DNA from: Chryseobacterium gleum
Lineage (GTDB): Bacteria > Bacteroidota > Bacteroidia > Flavobacteriales_C > GCA-002722245
Assembly: GCA_945903925.1 (NCBI GenBank)
Contig: CAMDPJ010000008.1
Location: 1-21,339 of the forward strand
Reading direction: 5' to 3'
DNA: 21,339 nt
Both the position numbers and the translations under genes were made by a program. Of this stretch, positions 1 through 7,693 are shown piece after piece. The notes beneath the pieces were generated by a model, which worked only from the letters and a program-made list of their open reading frames with translations, did not search any database and had not been told where the DNA came from. Within the stretch, counting starts at the first letter, position 1; each line of letters starts with the position of its first letter.

Positions 1-155
1 TCTTCCCTGTAGATTAGCTCCCAAGGGCGATAGCGCTTGGTCCAATTGGAGGTTCCCAATTCATTGTGAGAAAGTAATCTTGAAGAAAGATCGGAAGTAT
101 AGCCCACGTAGCATGTATCAAATGCTCGGCTGTACAATACGTAAACAGTGTACAT
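1..155 (-). CDS. GIY-YIG nuclease family protein (UPF0213-like), 3' part outside window
   Basis: I found this gene by reading the minus strand from the ATG at 155-153. The 51 visible codons begin MYTVYVLYSRAF and run off the window. The signature of the small single-domain GIY-YIG nucleases is present: VYV at residues 4-6 in place of GIY, YVG at 16-18 in place of YIG, the expected catalytic Arg26, and a following H30-N31. Family members are usually about 80-100 residues, so roughly half is missing here. This family is thought to cleave or repair DNA, but the role of these short stand-alone members is not settled. The gene lies directly downstream of tRNA-fMet on the same strand, after that tRNA's terminator. 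No convincing promoter of its own is visible. The family call is firm; completeness and activity cannot be judged. Confidence 0.85.
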   Translation of the reverse strand, partial: MYTVYVLYSRAFDTCYVGYTSDLSSRLLSHNELGTSNWTKRYRPWELIYRE

Positions 156-235
156 GATTAAAAAAATTAAGTGAAAAAATGCCTTTCAAAATAATCTGGG
201 GACCAATGGTCTCAAAAGCATTAAACGGCAGTAAC

Positions 236-258
236 AAAAAAAGGATGCCGAAGCATCC
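236..258 (-). terminator. Intrinsic terminator of tRNA-fMet
   Basis: On the minus strand a 6-bp stem GGATGC/GCATCC closes a stable TTCG tetraloop and is followed by seven T residues (plus-strand A run 236-242). It begins 11 bases after the tRNA 3' end, as expected for a single-tRNA transcription unit. It separates the tRNA from the GIY-YIG gene. Confidence 0.88.
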
Positions 259-268
259 CTTTCCAATG

Positions 269-341
<73 letters not shown>

Positions 342-350
342 ATATGGGTG

Positions 351-380
351 CAAAGATACTGCATTTATTGGGATAAACAA
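351..380 (-). promoter_or_regulatory. Bacteroidota-type promoter for tRNA-fMet
   Basis: On the minus strand a TTG (plus-strand 378-380) is followed after 19 bases by TATCTTTG (358-351), a perfect match to the TAnnTTTG -7 box of the Bacteroidota housekeeping sigma factor. The box ends nine bases before the first base of the tRNA, which suits a short 5' leader removed by RNase P. This is the best promoter in the window. Confidence 0.78.
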
Positions 381-409
381 TAAAAGTTAAAAATAAATTG
401 GCGATTATT

Positions 410-1447
410 TTACAACCACTTCTTCTTCTTGAAATATAACACAAGAACTACCACCAAAGTCACTGTAATTCCCCAAAAGGCATAATAACCATAATGCCAT
501 TTCAACTCGGGTAAATATTCGAAGTTCATACCGTACACTCCCGCCAAAAAGGTTAGCGGAATAAAGATAGCCGAGATTACAGTAAGTGTTTTCATGGTAT
601 CATTCATTCGATGACCTTGATAGACAAAAAACAAATTCGCCCCACTTTCTAATTTATGCACGTTGAAATCTAGTTCTTCCACCAGCTGAATAGCTTGGTC
701 TTTTAGGTCGGCAAAATATTTTGCTGAAGCTTGATCAATGAACCCGGCTACTCCTTTTTCAATACTGCTCATTACCTCTTTTAGTGGATGCAAGGAGCGC
801 TTCAATTCGTTCATCGTTTCTTTAATTGATTCAATTTGAAACAATGTTTCTGGTTCAGCCTTTTCTATATTTTCAAATTTCACCAACTCATTTACGCGCA
901 ACTCCAACTTATCAATAGTGAAAAAGTAATCTTCTAGTATTGCTTCTAACAGCGCGTATTGTAAAAAATCAGAACCCCTTTCTCTTACTACACCTTTAGC
1001 CCTCAATATTTTGCGAATATGTTGAAAATGATTTCCCGATTTTTCTTGAAAAGAAACTACATAACCTTTGCCCAACAAAAATGAAATTTGCGCAAGTTCT
1101 ACTTTCTCCCCATCTGCTGCTTGCACCGCTTTGATGGTAAAGAAAATATAATTGTCGAAATGCTGCAATTTTGGTCGGGAAGTAGTATCTAGTAAGTCTT
1201 GAATCACTAAAAAATGAACATCTAGTTTCTTGGCTATTTGTTTAATTAAATCAATATCGTGTAAACCGTGGACATTTAACCAATAAACATACTTCTCATC
1301 ACACAAAGTAGTTAATTGTTCAATTGCAAACTCTTTATTTTCAATATATTCCTCTTTATTGAAAGAAAACAATTGCAAACTAGGCTTGTCGAGGTATTGT
1401 TTTCCAACAAACTCTAACTCATCTATATGATCGTGAACTACTTCCAT
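410..1447 (-). CDS. corA: CorA family magnesium/cobalt transport protein
   Basis: This 345-residue protein is an inner-membrane Mg2+ channel of the CorA family, which works as a homopentamer and can also pass Co2+ or Ni2+. The long N-terminal cytoplasmic part (about residues 1-280) contains the TSRPKLQHFDNY stretch typical of the family and a long helical region. It ends in two closely spaced membrane helices at about 285-305 and 319-338. Between them lies the diagnostic YGMN selectivity motif, with GMN at 306-308, then an acidic loop (FEYLPEL). The C-terminus is the usual basic tail, KKKKWL. The ATG at 1447 gives a normal family length. The gene stands alone, divergent from the fatty-acid cluster, with a candidate promoter 23 bases upstream. 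Metal specificity cannot be deduced from the sequence. Confidence 0.95.
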   Translation of the reverse strand: MEVVHDHIDELEFVGKQYLDKPSLQLFSFNKEEYIENKEFAIEQLTTLCDEKYVYWLNVHGLHDIDLIKQIAKKLDVHFLVIQDLLDTTSRPKLQHFDNYIFFTIKAVQAADGEKVELAQISFLLGKGYVVSFQEKSGNHFQHIRKILRAKGVVRERGSDFLQYALLEAILEDYFFTIDKLELRVNELVKFENIEKAEPETLFQIESIKETMNELKRSLHPLKEVMSSIEKGVAGFIDQASAKYFADLKDQAIQLVEELDFNVHKLESGANLFFVYQGHRMNDTMKTLTVISAIFIPLTFLAGVYGMNFEYLPELKWHYGYYAFWGITVTLVVVLVLYFKKKKWL

Positions 1448-1470
1448 TTCCTCAAATGTGTTATGGATTC

Positions 1471-1478
1471 CAAACGTA
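1471..1478 (-). promoter_or_regulatory. Candidate -7 box upstream of corA
   Basis: The minus strand reads TACGTTTG, a perfect TAnnTTTG, 23 bases before the corA ATG. At the expected -33 distance only TTC is found, not TTG, so the upstream half is weak. The 145-bp gap between corA and the divergent acyl-CoA synthetase gene must hold promoters for both; no convincing one was found on the plus strand. Confidence 0.45.
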
Positions 1479-1592
1479 AAAGTACTATCTTAACTGAGAA
1501 CTCACAGGCAATTTAAATATAATTTATCAGTCTATAACTTTTTTGATGATATCGTGTATACGGTGAATTGAAACAAACCTAATATTAGTATC

Positions 1593-3353
1593 ATGAATGT
1601 AACTCGCACCTTCGATCTTCTTGATTATTGTACCAAGGAAAGACCTTTAGATATAGCTTTTTCCAATAAGGTTAACGGTAATTGGACTAAATACAATTCT
1701 TCGGAATATAAGGAAATAGCTACCAATCTTAGTTATGGATTTCTTCAACTCGGATTGCAAAAAGACGATAAAGTAGTGATTATCAGTAGTAATAATCGGC
1801 CCGAATGGAATTTCATCGACATGGGACTTTCGCAAATTGGGGTTGTTAGTGTTCCTACTTATCCTACCAGCAGCGAAGAAGATTATAAATTTATTTTCAA
1901 TGATGCCGAGGCAAAATACGTCATCGTTTCCGATAAAGAACTGTACGATAAAGTAAAAAGGGTACTTCCGTACGTTCCAAGCATTAAAGAAATTTATACT
2001 TTCAATGAGGTTGCTGGTGCTAAAAACTGGAAAGAGATTGAAAAAGCAGGAAAGGAAAATCCAGGTCCTGAAAAACTAGAAGAGGCCAAGAAAAATGTGA
2101 GTGCCGATGATTTACTTACCTTAATTTACACCTCCGGTACAACAGGAACACCCAAAGGCGTAATGCTTACACACAGAAATTTAGTTAGTAATTTCGTTGC
2201 TGGAGCCTCATTAACTCCGTTTGGTTATCACGATAAAGCATTGAGCTTTTTACCAATTTGCCATGTATTTGAAAGAATGTTGGTGTATATGTATCAATAT
2301 GTTGGTGTATCTGTTTACTATGCCGAAAGTATTGATACTATTGGTGATAATATTAGAGAGGTTAAACCTCACACCTTCACTGCAGTGCCGCGATTAATTG
2401 AAAAAGTGTACGACAAAATTGTTGCTGGAGGAAGCTCAAAACCACCATTACAAAAAATGATTTTCAATTGGGCAGTGAAAGTGGCGGTAGATTATGATTT
2501 CAATAAGGGCGCTTGGTACAATCTACAGCATAAGATAGCCAACAAGTTGGTGTACAGTAAAATACGCGAAAACCTAGGTGGAAATGTGATTTGTATCGTG
2601 TCGGGTAGCGCGGCTTTGCAACCTCGCTTACAACAATTCTTTTGGGCTGCAGGTTTGCCTATTTTGGAAGGTTATGGACTAACAGAAACATCTCCATTAG
2701 TTGCTGTAAATCTTTTAGGTGACGGCAAAACAAAATTCGGCACCGTGGGCGAAGTCATCAACGATGTAGAAGTGAAAATTGCTGAAGATGGCGAAATATT
2801 GGTGAAAGGTCCCAATGTGATGAAAGGTTATTTTAAGCGTCCCGATCTCACCGAGCAAACCATAATCAATGGATGGTTTCACACTGGTGACATCGGGATA
2901 TTCGATGGTAAAATGCTTAAAATTACTGATCGTAAAAAAGAGATGTTCAAGACTTCTGGTGGTAAATATGTTTGTCCGCAACCCATCGAAAATAAATTCA
3001 AAGAATCGCCATACATCGAGCAAATGATGGTGATTGGCGAAAACCAAAAACATGCTTCTGCCTATATTGTTCCTGCTTTTGCTGAAGTTAAAAAATGGTT
3101 GAAAGGGCAAAACATAGAACATGAAAATAACCAAGAAATCATTGAAAACAAGAATGTTTTGAAATTAATTCAAGATGAGGTGAATAAATTCAATCAGCAA
3201 TTGGGTAAAGCAGAGCAAATCAAGAAATTTGAGTTGATAGACCATGAATGGACCACCGAAGGTGGAGAACTCACGCCTACGATGAAACCAAAGAGAAAAA
3301 TAATTATGGAAAGACATAAAAATCTTTTCAACAAGATTTACGGAATAAATTAA
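1593..3353 (+). CDS. Long-chain acyl-CoA synthetase (AMP-dependent synthetase/ligase)
   Basis: This 586-residue enzyme activates free long-chain fatty acids to acyl-CoA using ATP and CoA through an acyl-adenylate. It belongs to the ANL superfamily, closest in layout to the FAA1/FadD15 type. Visible motifs in order: the phosphate-binding YTSGTTGTPKG at 179-189, the adenine-binding GYGLTET at 360-366, the hinge-proximal TGD at 431-433, and in the C-terminal lid DRKKEMFKTSGGKY, with the catalytic lysine expected at K458. The length and C-terminal extension fit the long-chain class rather than acetyl-CoA synthetases. It is the first gene of the beta-oxidation cluster, 75 bp before fadN, so it probably feeds that pathway. 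No signal peptide is seen; a cytoplasmic or membrane-associated location is expected. Chain-length preference is inferred only. Confidence 0.93.
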   Translation: MNVTRTFDLLDYCTKERPLDIAFSNKVNGNWTKYNSSEYKEIATNLSYGFLQLGLQKDDKVVIISSNNRPEWNFIDMGLSQIGVVSVPTYPTSSEEDYKFIFNDAEAKYVIVSDKELYDKVKRVLPYVPSIKEIYTFNEVAGAKNWKEIEKAGKENPGPEKLEEAKKNVSADDLLTLIYTSGTTGTPKGVMLTHRNLVSNFVAGASLTPFGYHDKALSFLPICHVFERMLVYMYQYVGVSVYYAESIDTIGDNIREVKPHTFTAVPRLIEKVYDKIVAGGSSKPPLQKMIFNWAVKVAVDYDFNKGAWYNLQHKIANKLVYSKIRENLGGNVICIVSGSAALQPRLQQFFWAAGLPILEGYGLTETSPLVAVNLLGDGKTKFGTVGEVINDVEVKIAEDGEILVKGPNVMKGYFKRPDLTEQTIINGWFHTGDIGIFDGKMLKITDRKKEMFKTSGGKYVCPQPIENKFKESPYIEQMMVIGENQKHASAYIVPAFAEVKKWLKGQNIEHENNQEIIENKNVLKLIQDEVNKFNQQLGKAEQIKKFELIDHEWTTEGGELTPTMKPKRKIIMERHKNLFNKIYGIN

Positions 3354-3428
3354 TTCAAAATCATTCTGATTTTAGGCGAGAAAACATGAAATTCTTCTTA
3401 TTTTTATAAATTGTAATCATTTTTTTTA

Positions 3429-5834
3429 ATGAAAAGACATATCAGAAGAGCAGTAGTATTGGGTTCAGGAGTAATGGGATCTAGAATTGCTTGCCATTTT
3501 GCCAACGTAGGCATTAATGTTTTGCTGCTTGATATTGTTCCGAAAGAGTTGAGCGATGCTGAAAAAGCTGCCGGATTTGCAATAGAAAGCGTAAAAGTAA
3601 AAAACAGAATTGTGAACGATGCTTTGGCTAACGCCATTAAATCAAATCCTTCTCCGTTGTACAAAAAATCCGATGCCAAATTAATTTCTACTGGCAATTT
3701 TGATGATGATATGTCGAAAATTGCCGATGCCGACTGGGTCATTGAAGTCGTGGTAGAAAATATCAATATCAAAAAAAATGTTTTCGAGCAGGTAGAGAAA
3801 TTTCGCAAACCGGGCACTCTCATCACTTCTAACACTTCTGGTATTCCTATCGAAATGATGTTAGAAGGTCGGTCAGATGATTTTCAAGAAAATTTCTGCG
3901 GTACGCACTTCTTCAATCCTCCCAGATATTTAAAGCTTTTAGAAGTAATTCCTTCTTCTAAAACATTACCGGAGGTTACTCAGTTCTTTATGGAGTTTGG
4001 TGATTTGATTCTAGGTAAAACTACCGTGTTGTGTAAAGACACTCCGGCTTTTATCGCCAATAGAATTGGGGTTTTCTCTATCATGAGTTTGTTCCATCAA
4101 GTGGAGGAAATGGGCTTGAGTATTGATGAGGTGGATAAATTAACCGGACCGTTATTGGGTCGTCCGAAATCGGCTACGTTTCGCACTTGCGACATAGTAG
4201 GTTTAGATACTTTAGTGAAAGTGGCGCAGGGCGTTCAACAAAACTGCCCGAAAGACGAAGCTAATTCGGTATTTGCTATGCCAGGCTATATCAGCCAGAT
4301 GGTTGAAAAAGGATGGTTGGGCTCAAAATCAAAACAAGGATTTTACAAACAAGATAAAAGCTCAGGCAAAAAAGAAATTCTTTCTTTGAACCTAAAAACA
4401 TTAGAATACGAGGCTAAGAAAAAAGTGAATTTCGCCACTCTAGATATGGCGAAAAACGAAGATAACTTAGCTAAACGAGTGAAAATATTGGCTACTGGTT
4501 CCGATAAAGCTGGCGATTTTTATAGAAAAAGTTTTGCCGCTTTATTTGTGTACGTATCGAACAGAGTTCCCGAAATTTCAGATGAATTGTACAAAATCGA
4601 TCAGGCCATGAAAGCCGGATTCGGCTGGGAATTGGGTCCATTTGAATTGTGGGATGCAGTAGGCGTTAAAGAAGCTTCTGCCCTAATGCAAAAAGCGGGT
4701 GTTCAACCAGCTGCGTGGGTAGAGAAAATGCTAGAATGTGGCAAAAACAGTTTTTATGTTGTAGAGGACGGAATCAAAAAATATTACGATGCGGCAAGTA
4801 TAAGCTACAAAGCAGTTACTGGCGCAGAAAACTTTATCATTTTAGATAATCTTAGAGCAAGTAATGTCGTTTGGAAAAACTCAGGTGCAACTCTTTTCGA
4901 TATTGGTGATGGTGCATTAAACTTAGAGTTCCACACCAAGATGAATACCATGGGCAGCGAAGTGATTCAAGCAATCAACAAAGCTATTGATATTGCGGAA
5001 AATGAGGGATGGAAAGGATTGGTAATTGGCAGTCAGGGAGCAAATTTCTCTGCGGGAGCTAACCTTGGTATGCTCTTTATGTTTGCTGCCGACCAAGAGT
5101 GGGATGAAGTGGATTTTGCTGTCCGTGCCTTTCAAAAAACAATGATGAGAGTTCGTTACTCAGCAATACCAGTTGTTGTAGCGCATTATCAATTGGCTTT
5201 AGGTGGTGGCTGTGAAATTGCATTACATGCCGACCAAATTCAAGCGCATGCTGAAACTTATGTTGGATTGGTAGAAGTTGGAGCTGGATTAATTCCAGGT
5301 GGTGGAGGAACAAAAGAATTTGCATTACGCATTGCAGATGCTACCTTTGATGGAGATATAGAGTTGCCTGGTTTGAAAAATGCCTTTTTAACTATAGGTA
5401 TGGCTAAGGTTGCAACTTCGGCGCACGAAGCTTTCGATTTAGGCTACTACATGAAAGGAAGAGACCGTGTAACTTTAAATCAAGATAGATTAATTACAGA
5501 TGCTAAAGAATCTGTATTGAGATTGGCGCATCAAGGCTATACACAACCAGTGATGAGAAAAAACATTCGTGTTTTGGGTAGAGAAGGATTAGGAATGGTC
5601 TATGCTGGAGCATATACAATGTTCTCGGGAGGTTATATCTCTGAACATGATAAATTGATATCAGAAAAACTGGGATATGTGATATGTGGTGGTGATATTT
5701 CTGCTAGAACTGAAGTGTCTGAACAATATTTATTGGACCTAGAAAGAGAAGCATTTCTCTCTTTATGCGGCACCAAGAAAACATTGGAAAGAATACAAAG
5801 TATTTTAACAACTGGAAAACCTTTAAGAAACTAA
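3429..5834 (+). CDS. fadN: Bifunctional 3-hydroxyacyl-CoA dehydrogenase / enoyl-CoA hydratase (FadN type)
   Basis: This 801-residue protein carries out the hydration of enoyl-CoA and the NAD-dependent oxidation of 3-hydroxyacyl-CoA. The domain order is dehydrogenase first, hydratase last, as in Bacillus FadN and opposite to E. coli FadB. The Rossmann NAD-binding motif GSGVMG is at 12-17. The dehydrogenase catalytic histidine is expected at H160 in THFFNPP, followed by the TPAFIANRIG region of the helical domain. In the hydratase part both glutamates needed for crotonase chemistry appear to be present: E596 in GGGCE and E616 in VEVG, ahead of IPGGGGT. Both active sites therefore look intact. 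The order fadN ... fadA, fadE matches the B. subtilis fadNAE operon, with one extra small gene inserted. The start at 3429 places the Rossmann fold directly at the N-terminus, as in homologues. Confidence 0.95.
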   Translation: MKRHIRRAVVLGSGVMGSRIACHFANVGINVLLLDIVPKELSDAEKAAGFAIESVKVKNRIVNDALANAIKSNPSPLYKKSDAKLISTGNFDDDMSKIADADWVIEVVVENINIKKNVFEQVEKFRKPGTLITSNTSGIPIEMMLEGRSDDFQENFCGTHFFNPPRYLKLLEVIPSSKTLPEVTQFFMEFGDLILGKTTVLCKDTPAFIANRIGVFSIMSLFHQVEEMGLSIDEVDKLTGPLLGRPKSATFRTCDIVGLDTLVKVAQGVQQNCPKDEANSVFAMPGYISQMVEKGWLGSKSKQGFYKQDKSSGKKEILSLNLKTLEYEAKKKVNFATLDMAKNEDNLAKRVKILATGSDKAGDFYRKSFAALFVYVSNRVPEISDELYKIDQAMKAGFGWELGPFELWDAVGVKEASALMQKAGVQPAAWVEKMLECGKNSFYVVEDGIKKYYDAASISYKAVTGAENFIILDNLRASNVVWKNSGATLFDIGDGALNLEFHTKMNTMGSEVIQAINKAIDIAENEGWKGLVIGSQGANFSAGANLGMLFMFAADQEWDEVDFAVRAFQKTMMRVRYSAIPVVVAHYQLALGGGCEIALHADQIQAHAETYVGLVEVGAGLIPGGGGTKEFALRIADATFDGDIELPGLKNAFLTIGMAKVATSAHEAFDLGYYMKGRDRVTLNQDRLITDAKESVLRLAHQGYTQPVMRKNIRVLGREGLGMVYAGAYTMFSGGYISEHDKLISEKLGYVICGGDISARTEVSEQYLLDLEREAFLSLCGTKKTLERIQSILTTGKPLRN

Positions 5835-5842
5835 TATATTTG
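5835..5842 (+). promoter_or_regulatory. Candidate -7 box directly before the GTG of the MORN-like gene
   Basis: TATATTTG, a perfect TAnnTTTG, ends five bases before the GTG at 5848. A CTG at 5812-5814 lies 20 bases upstream of the box, a partial -33 match. If used, transcription would begin at or within a base or two of the start codon, giving a leaderless transcript inside the operon. Confidence 0.4.
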
Positions 5843-5847
5843 TATCT

Positions 5848-6444
5848 GTGAAACTGAAAAAAAACTTATTGCTACTTGTGTTCTTTTTGGCATTTTTGCC
5901 ATCAATTGATATGCTTGCGCAGCCTCCGTCTGATGAGGAAATGATAGAAGAAAAACCAAAAAATATTTCTGTTACCGACCGTGAGCATAGAAATAAAAAA
6001 GATTTTTCGGGAAGAAAATGGGGTGTTTGGAAATCATTTTCGGTAGATAAAATATTGATTTTGGAAGTAGAATACTACAACGGCCAACGTCATGGGAAAT
6101 ACGCTAGATATAACGGTGTAACTGCAAAGCCTATGGAAGAAGTAAATTACTTCTATGGAATAAAAGATGGTGCTTACAAAAGATTTTATAGTACTGGAGA
6201 TGCACGAATAGAAGGGGAATACGATAACGGAAAAAGAAAAGGAACGTGGACTTATTACTATCAAGGAGATAGCAAAATAAAAATGGTAGGAGAATATGTG
6301 AATGGAGCTAAAGAGGGGGAATGGAAATATTATGACAAAAAAGAAAACCTTGTGAAGACAGAAGTGTTTAAGAATGGTCAGAATATGGCTGCATCTGCTC
6401 CTAAAAAGGAGGAGAAAAAAGACGGCAAAACCAAAACAAAATAA
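5848..6444 (+). CDS. Secreted MORN-repeat / YwqK-like protein of unknown function
   Basis: The 198-residue product starts at GTG, 13 bp after fadN, with a clear signal peptide: a KLKK n-region, the hydrophobic LLLLVFFLAF core, and a likely cleavage after MLAQ near residue 25. An acidic linker follows. The middle (about residues 50-165) has imperfect repeats of the form EGEYxNGKRxGxWxYY, such as EGEYDNGKRKGTWTYYY and VGEYVNGAKEGEWKYYD. These resemble the MORN-like repeats of proteins labelled YwqK antitoxin family, which are very common in Bacteroidota. The tail is lysine-rich and hydrophilic. The repeats form beta-hairpin rods, but no enzymatic residues are visible. It ends three bases before the fadA start, so it is embedded in the beta-oxidation cluster. 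I cannot name a function; the antitoxin label is not supported by any toxin gene here. Confidence 0.85.
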   Translation: MKLKKNLLLLVFFLAFLPSIDMLAQPPSDEEMIEEKPKNISVTDREHRNKKDFSGRKWGVWKSFSVDKILILEVEYYNGQRHGKYARYNGVTAKPMEEVNYFYGIKDGAYKRFYSTGDARIEGEYDNGKRKGTWTYYYQGDSKIKMVGEYVNGAKEGEWKYYDKKENLVKTEVFKNGQNMAASAPKKEEKKDGKTKTK

Positions 6445-6447
6445 TGC

Positions 6448-7626
6448 ATGGAAGTATACATTGTAGCCAGCTGCCGTTCCGCTGTTGGTAAATCAAAAAA
6501 AGGTGGGTTTAGATTTTTACGCGCCGATGATTTAGGCGCTCAGGTTTTACAACATCTTTTAGGTTCAATGGCTAATTTCGACCAAGAATTAATCGACGAT
6601 ATTATTTGCGGTAATGCTACTCCCGAAGCAGAGCAAGGTTTAAACATTGGTAGAATGATTTCTCTCATTGGTTTAAATACGGTGAAAGTTCCAGGGATGA
6701 CCGTAAACAGATATTGTTCTTCGGGTTTAGAATCTATTGCAATTGCCCATGCGAAAATAAAGGCTGGAATGGCTGATTGTATTGTTGCTGGTGGTGTTGA
6801 GACTATGAGTCCGATTCCTTTTGGCGGCTGGAAAATCGTTCCAAACTACAATGTAGCTAAAAGCAATCCCGACTGGTATTGGGGAATGGGATTAACAGCA
6901 GAACAAGTTGCTAAAGATTACAATGTATCTCGCGAAGACCAAGATATTTTTTCTTTAAATTCTCACTTGAAAGCTCTTAAAGCTATTGAAGAGGGTAAGT
7001 TCAAAGACGACATCGCTCCCATCACCATCAATGAAATTTTCTTAGATAAAAATGAAAAGCGCCAAGAAAGATCTTTTATTGTTGATACCGATGAAGGTCC
7101 GCGTAAAGAAACAACAATAGAAGCGCTCACCAAATTAAAGCCTGTCTTTACCTCTGCCGGTTCTGTAACTGCTGGTAATTCTTCTCAAACATCTGATGGC
7201 GCTGCCTTCGTGATGTTGATGTCGGAAAAAATGGTGAAGGAACAAAACCTAGAACCTATCGCAAGATTGGTGAGTTATTCTGTTGCTGCGCTAGAGCCAA
7301 GAGTGATGGGTGTTGGCCCGATTTACGCTGTTCCACAAGCACTTAAAAAAGCCAATCTTAAATTAAAAGATATCGATGTGATTGAATTAAACGAAGCATT
7401 TGCTTCTCAATCACTTGCCGTAATGCGCGAATTGGAACTTGATCCTGCTATTGTAAATCCGAACGGAGGAGCGATTGCATTAGGTCACCCTCTAGGATGC
7501 ACAGGAGGTAAACTCTCTGTTCAAATTTTCAATGAGTTACGAAGAAGAAATGGTAAGTACGGAATGGTGACTATGTGTGTAGGAACCGGACAAGGTGCAG
7601 CAGGAATTTTCGAATTCTTGAAATAA
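6448..7626 (+). CDS. fadA: Acetyl-CoA acyltransferase (3-ketoacyl-CoA thiolase)
   Basis: The 392-residue enzyme performs the last step of beta-oxidation, splitting 3-ketoacyl-CoA with CoA into acetyl-CoA and a shortened acyl-CoA. The thiolase catalytic residues are visible: the nucleophile C90 in VNRYCSSG, H347 in GHPLGCTGG, and the proton-transfer C377 in MCVGTGQG. NEAF, a further family motif, is also present. The length is normal for tetrameric cytoplasmic thiolases. The biosynthetic acetoacetyl-CoA thiolases share these motifs, but position between fadN and fadE argues for the degradative role. The gene starts three bases after the preceding stop, so translation is probably coupled. Confidence 0.95.
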   Translation: MEVYIVASCRSAVGKSKKGGFRFLRADDLGAQVLQHLLGSMANFDQELIDDIICGNATPEAEQGLNIGRMISLIGLNTVKVPGMTVNRYCSSGLESIAIAHAKIKAGMADCIVAGGVETMSPIPFGGWKIVPNYNVAKSNPDWYWGMGLTAEQVAKDYNVSREDQDIFSLNSHLKALKAIEEGKFKDDIAPITINEIFLDKNEKRQERSFIVDTDEGPRKETTIEALTKLKPVFTSAGSVTAGNSSQTSDGAAFVMLMSEKMVKEQNLEPIARLVSYSVAALEPRVMGVGPIYAVPQALKKANLKLKDIDVIELNEAFASQSLAVMRELELDPAIVNPNGGAIALGHPLGCTGGKLSVQIFNELRRRNGKYGMVTMCVGTGQGAAGIFEFLK

Positions 7627-7693
7627 GTGAACCTATTTCCTGTCCTTCCGTAGTACCGCAAGGTCCAATAGTCAAACATAAAATCATTATCTT

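Noticed and set aside
2715..3134. 139-residue minus-strand frame opposite the acyl-CoA synthetase
   Set aside because: Antisense shadow of a highly conserved enzyme region; composition is His/Phe-rich with no domain.
3357..3373. Hairpin AAAATCA-TTC-TGATTTT after the acyl-CoA synthetase as a terminator
   Set aside because: The stem is almost entirely A-T and no T run follows, so it is unlikely to stop transcription before fadN.
3404..3835. 143-residue minus-strand frame opposite fadN
   Set aside because: It lies fully opposite the conserved Rossmann domain coding region and resembles no family.
5848..6444. Toxin-antitoxin system suggested by the YwqK antitoxin family label
   Set aside because: No toxin-like gene is adjacent and the protein has a secretion signal; the label is a family name only.
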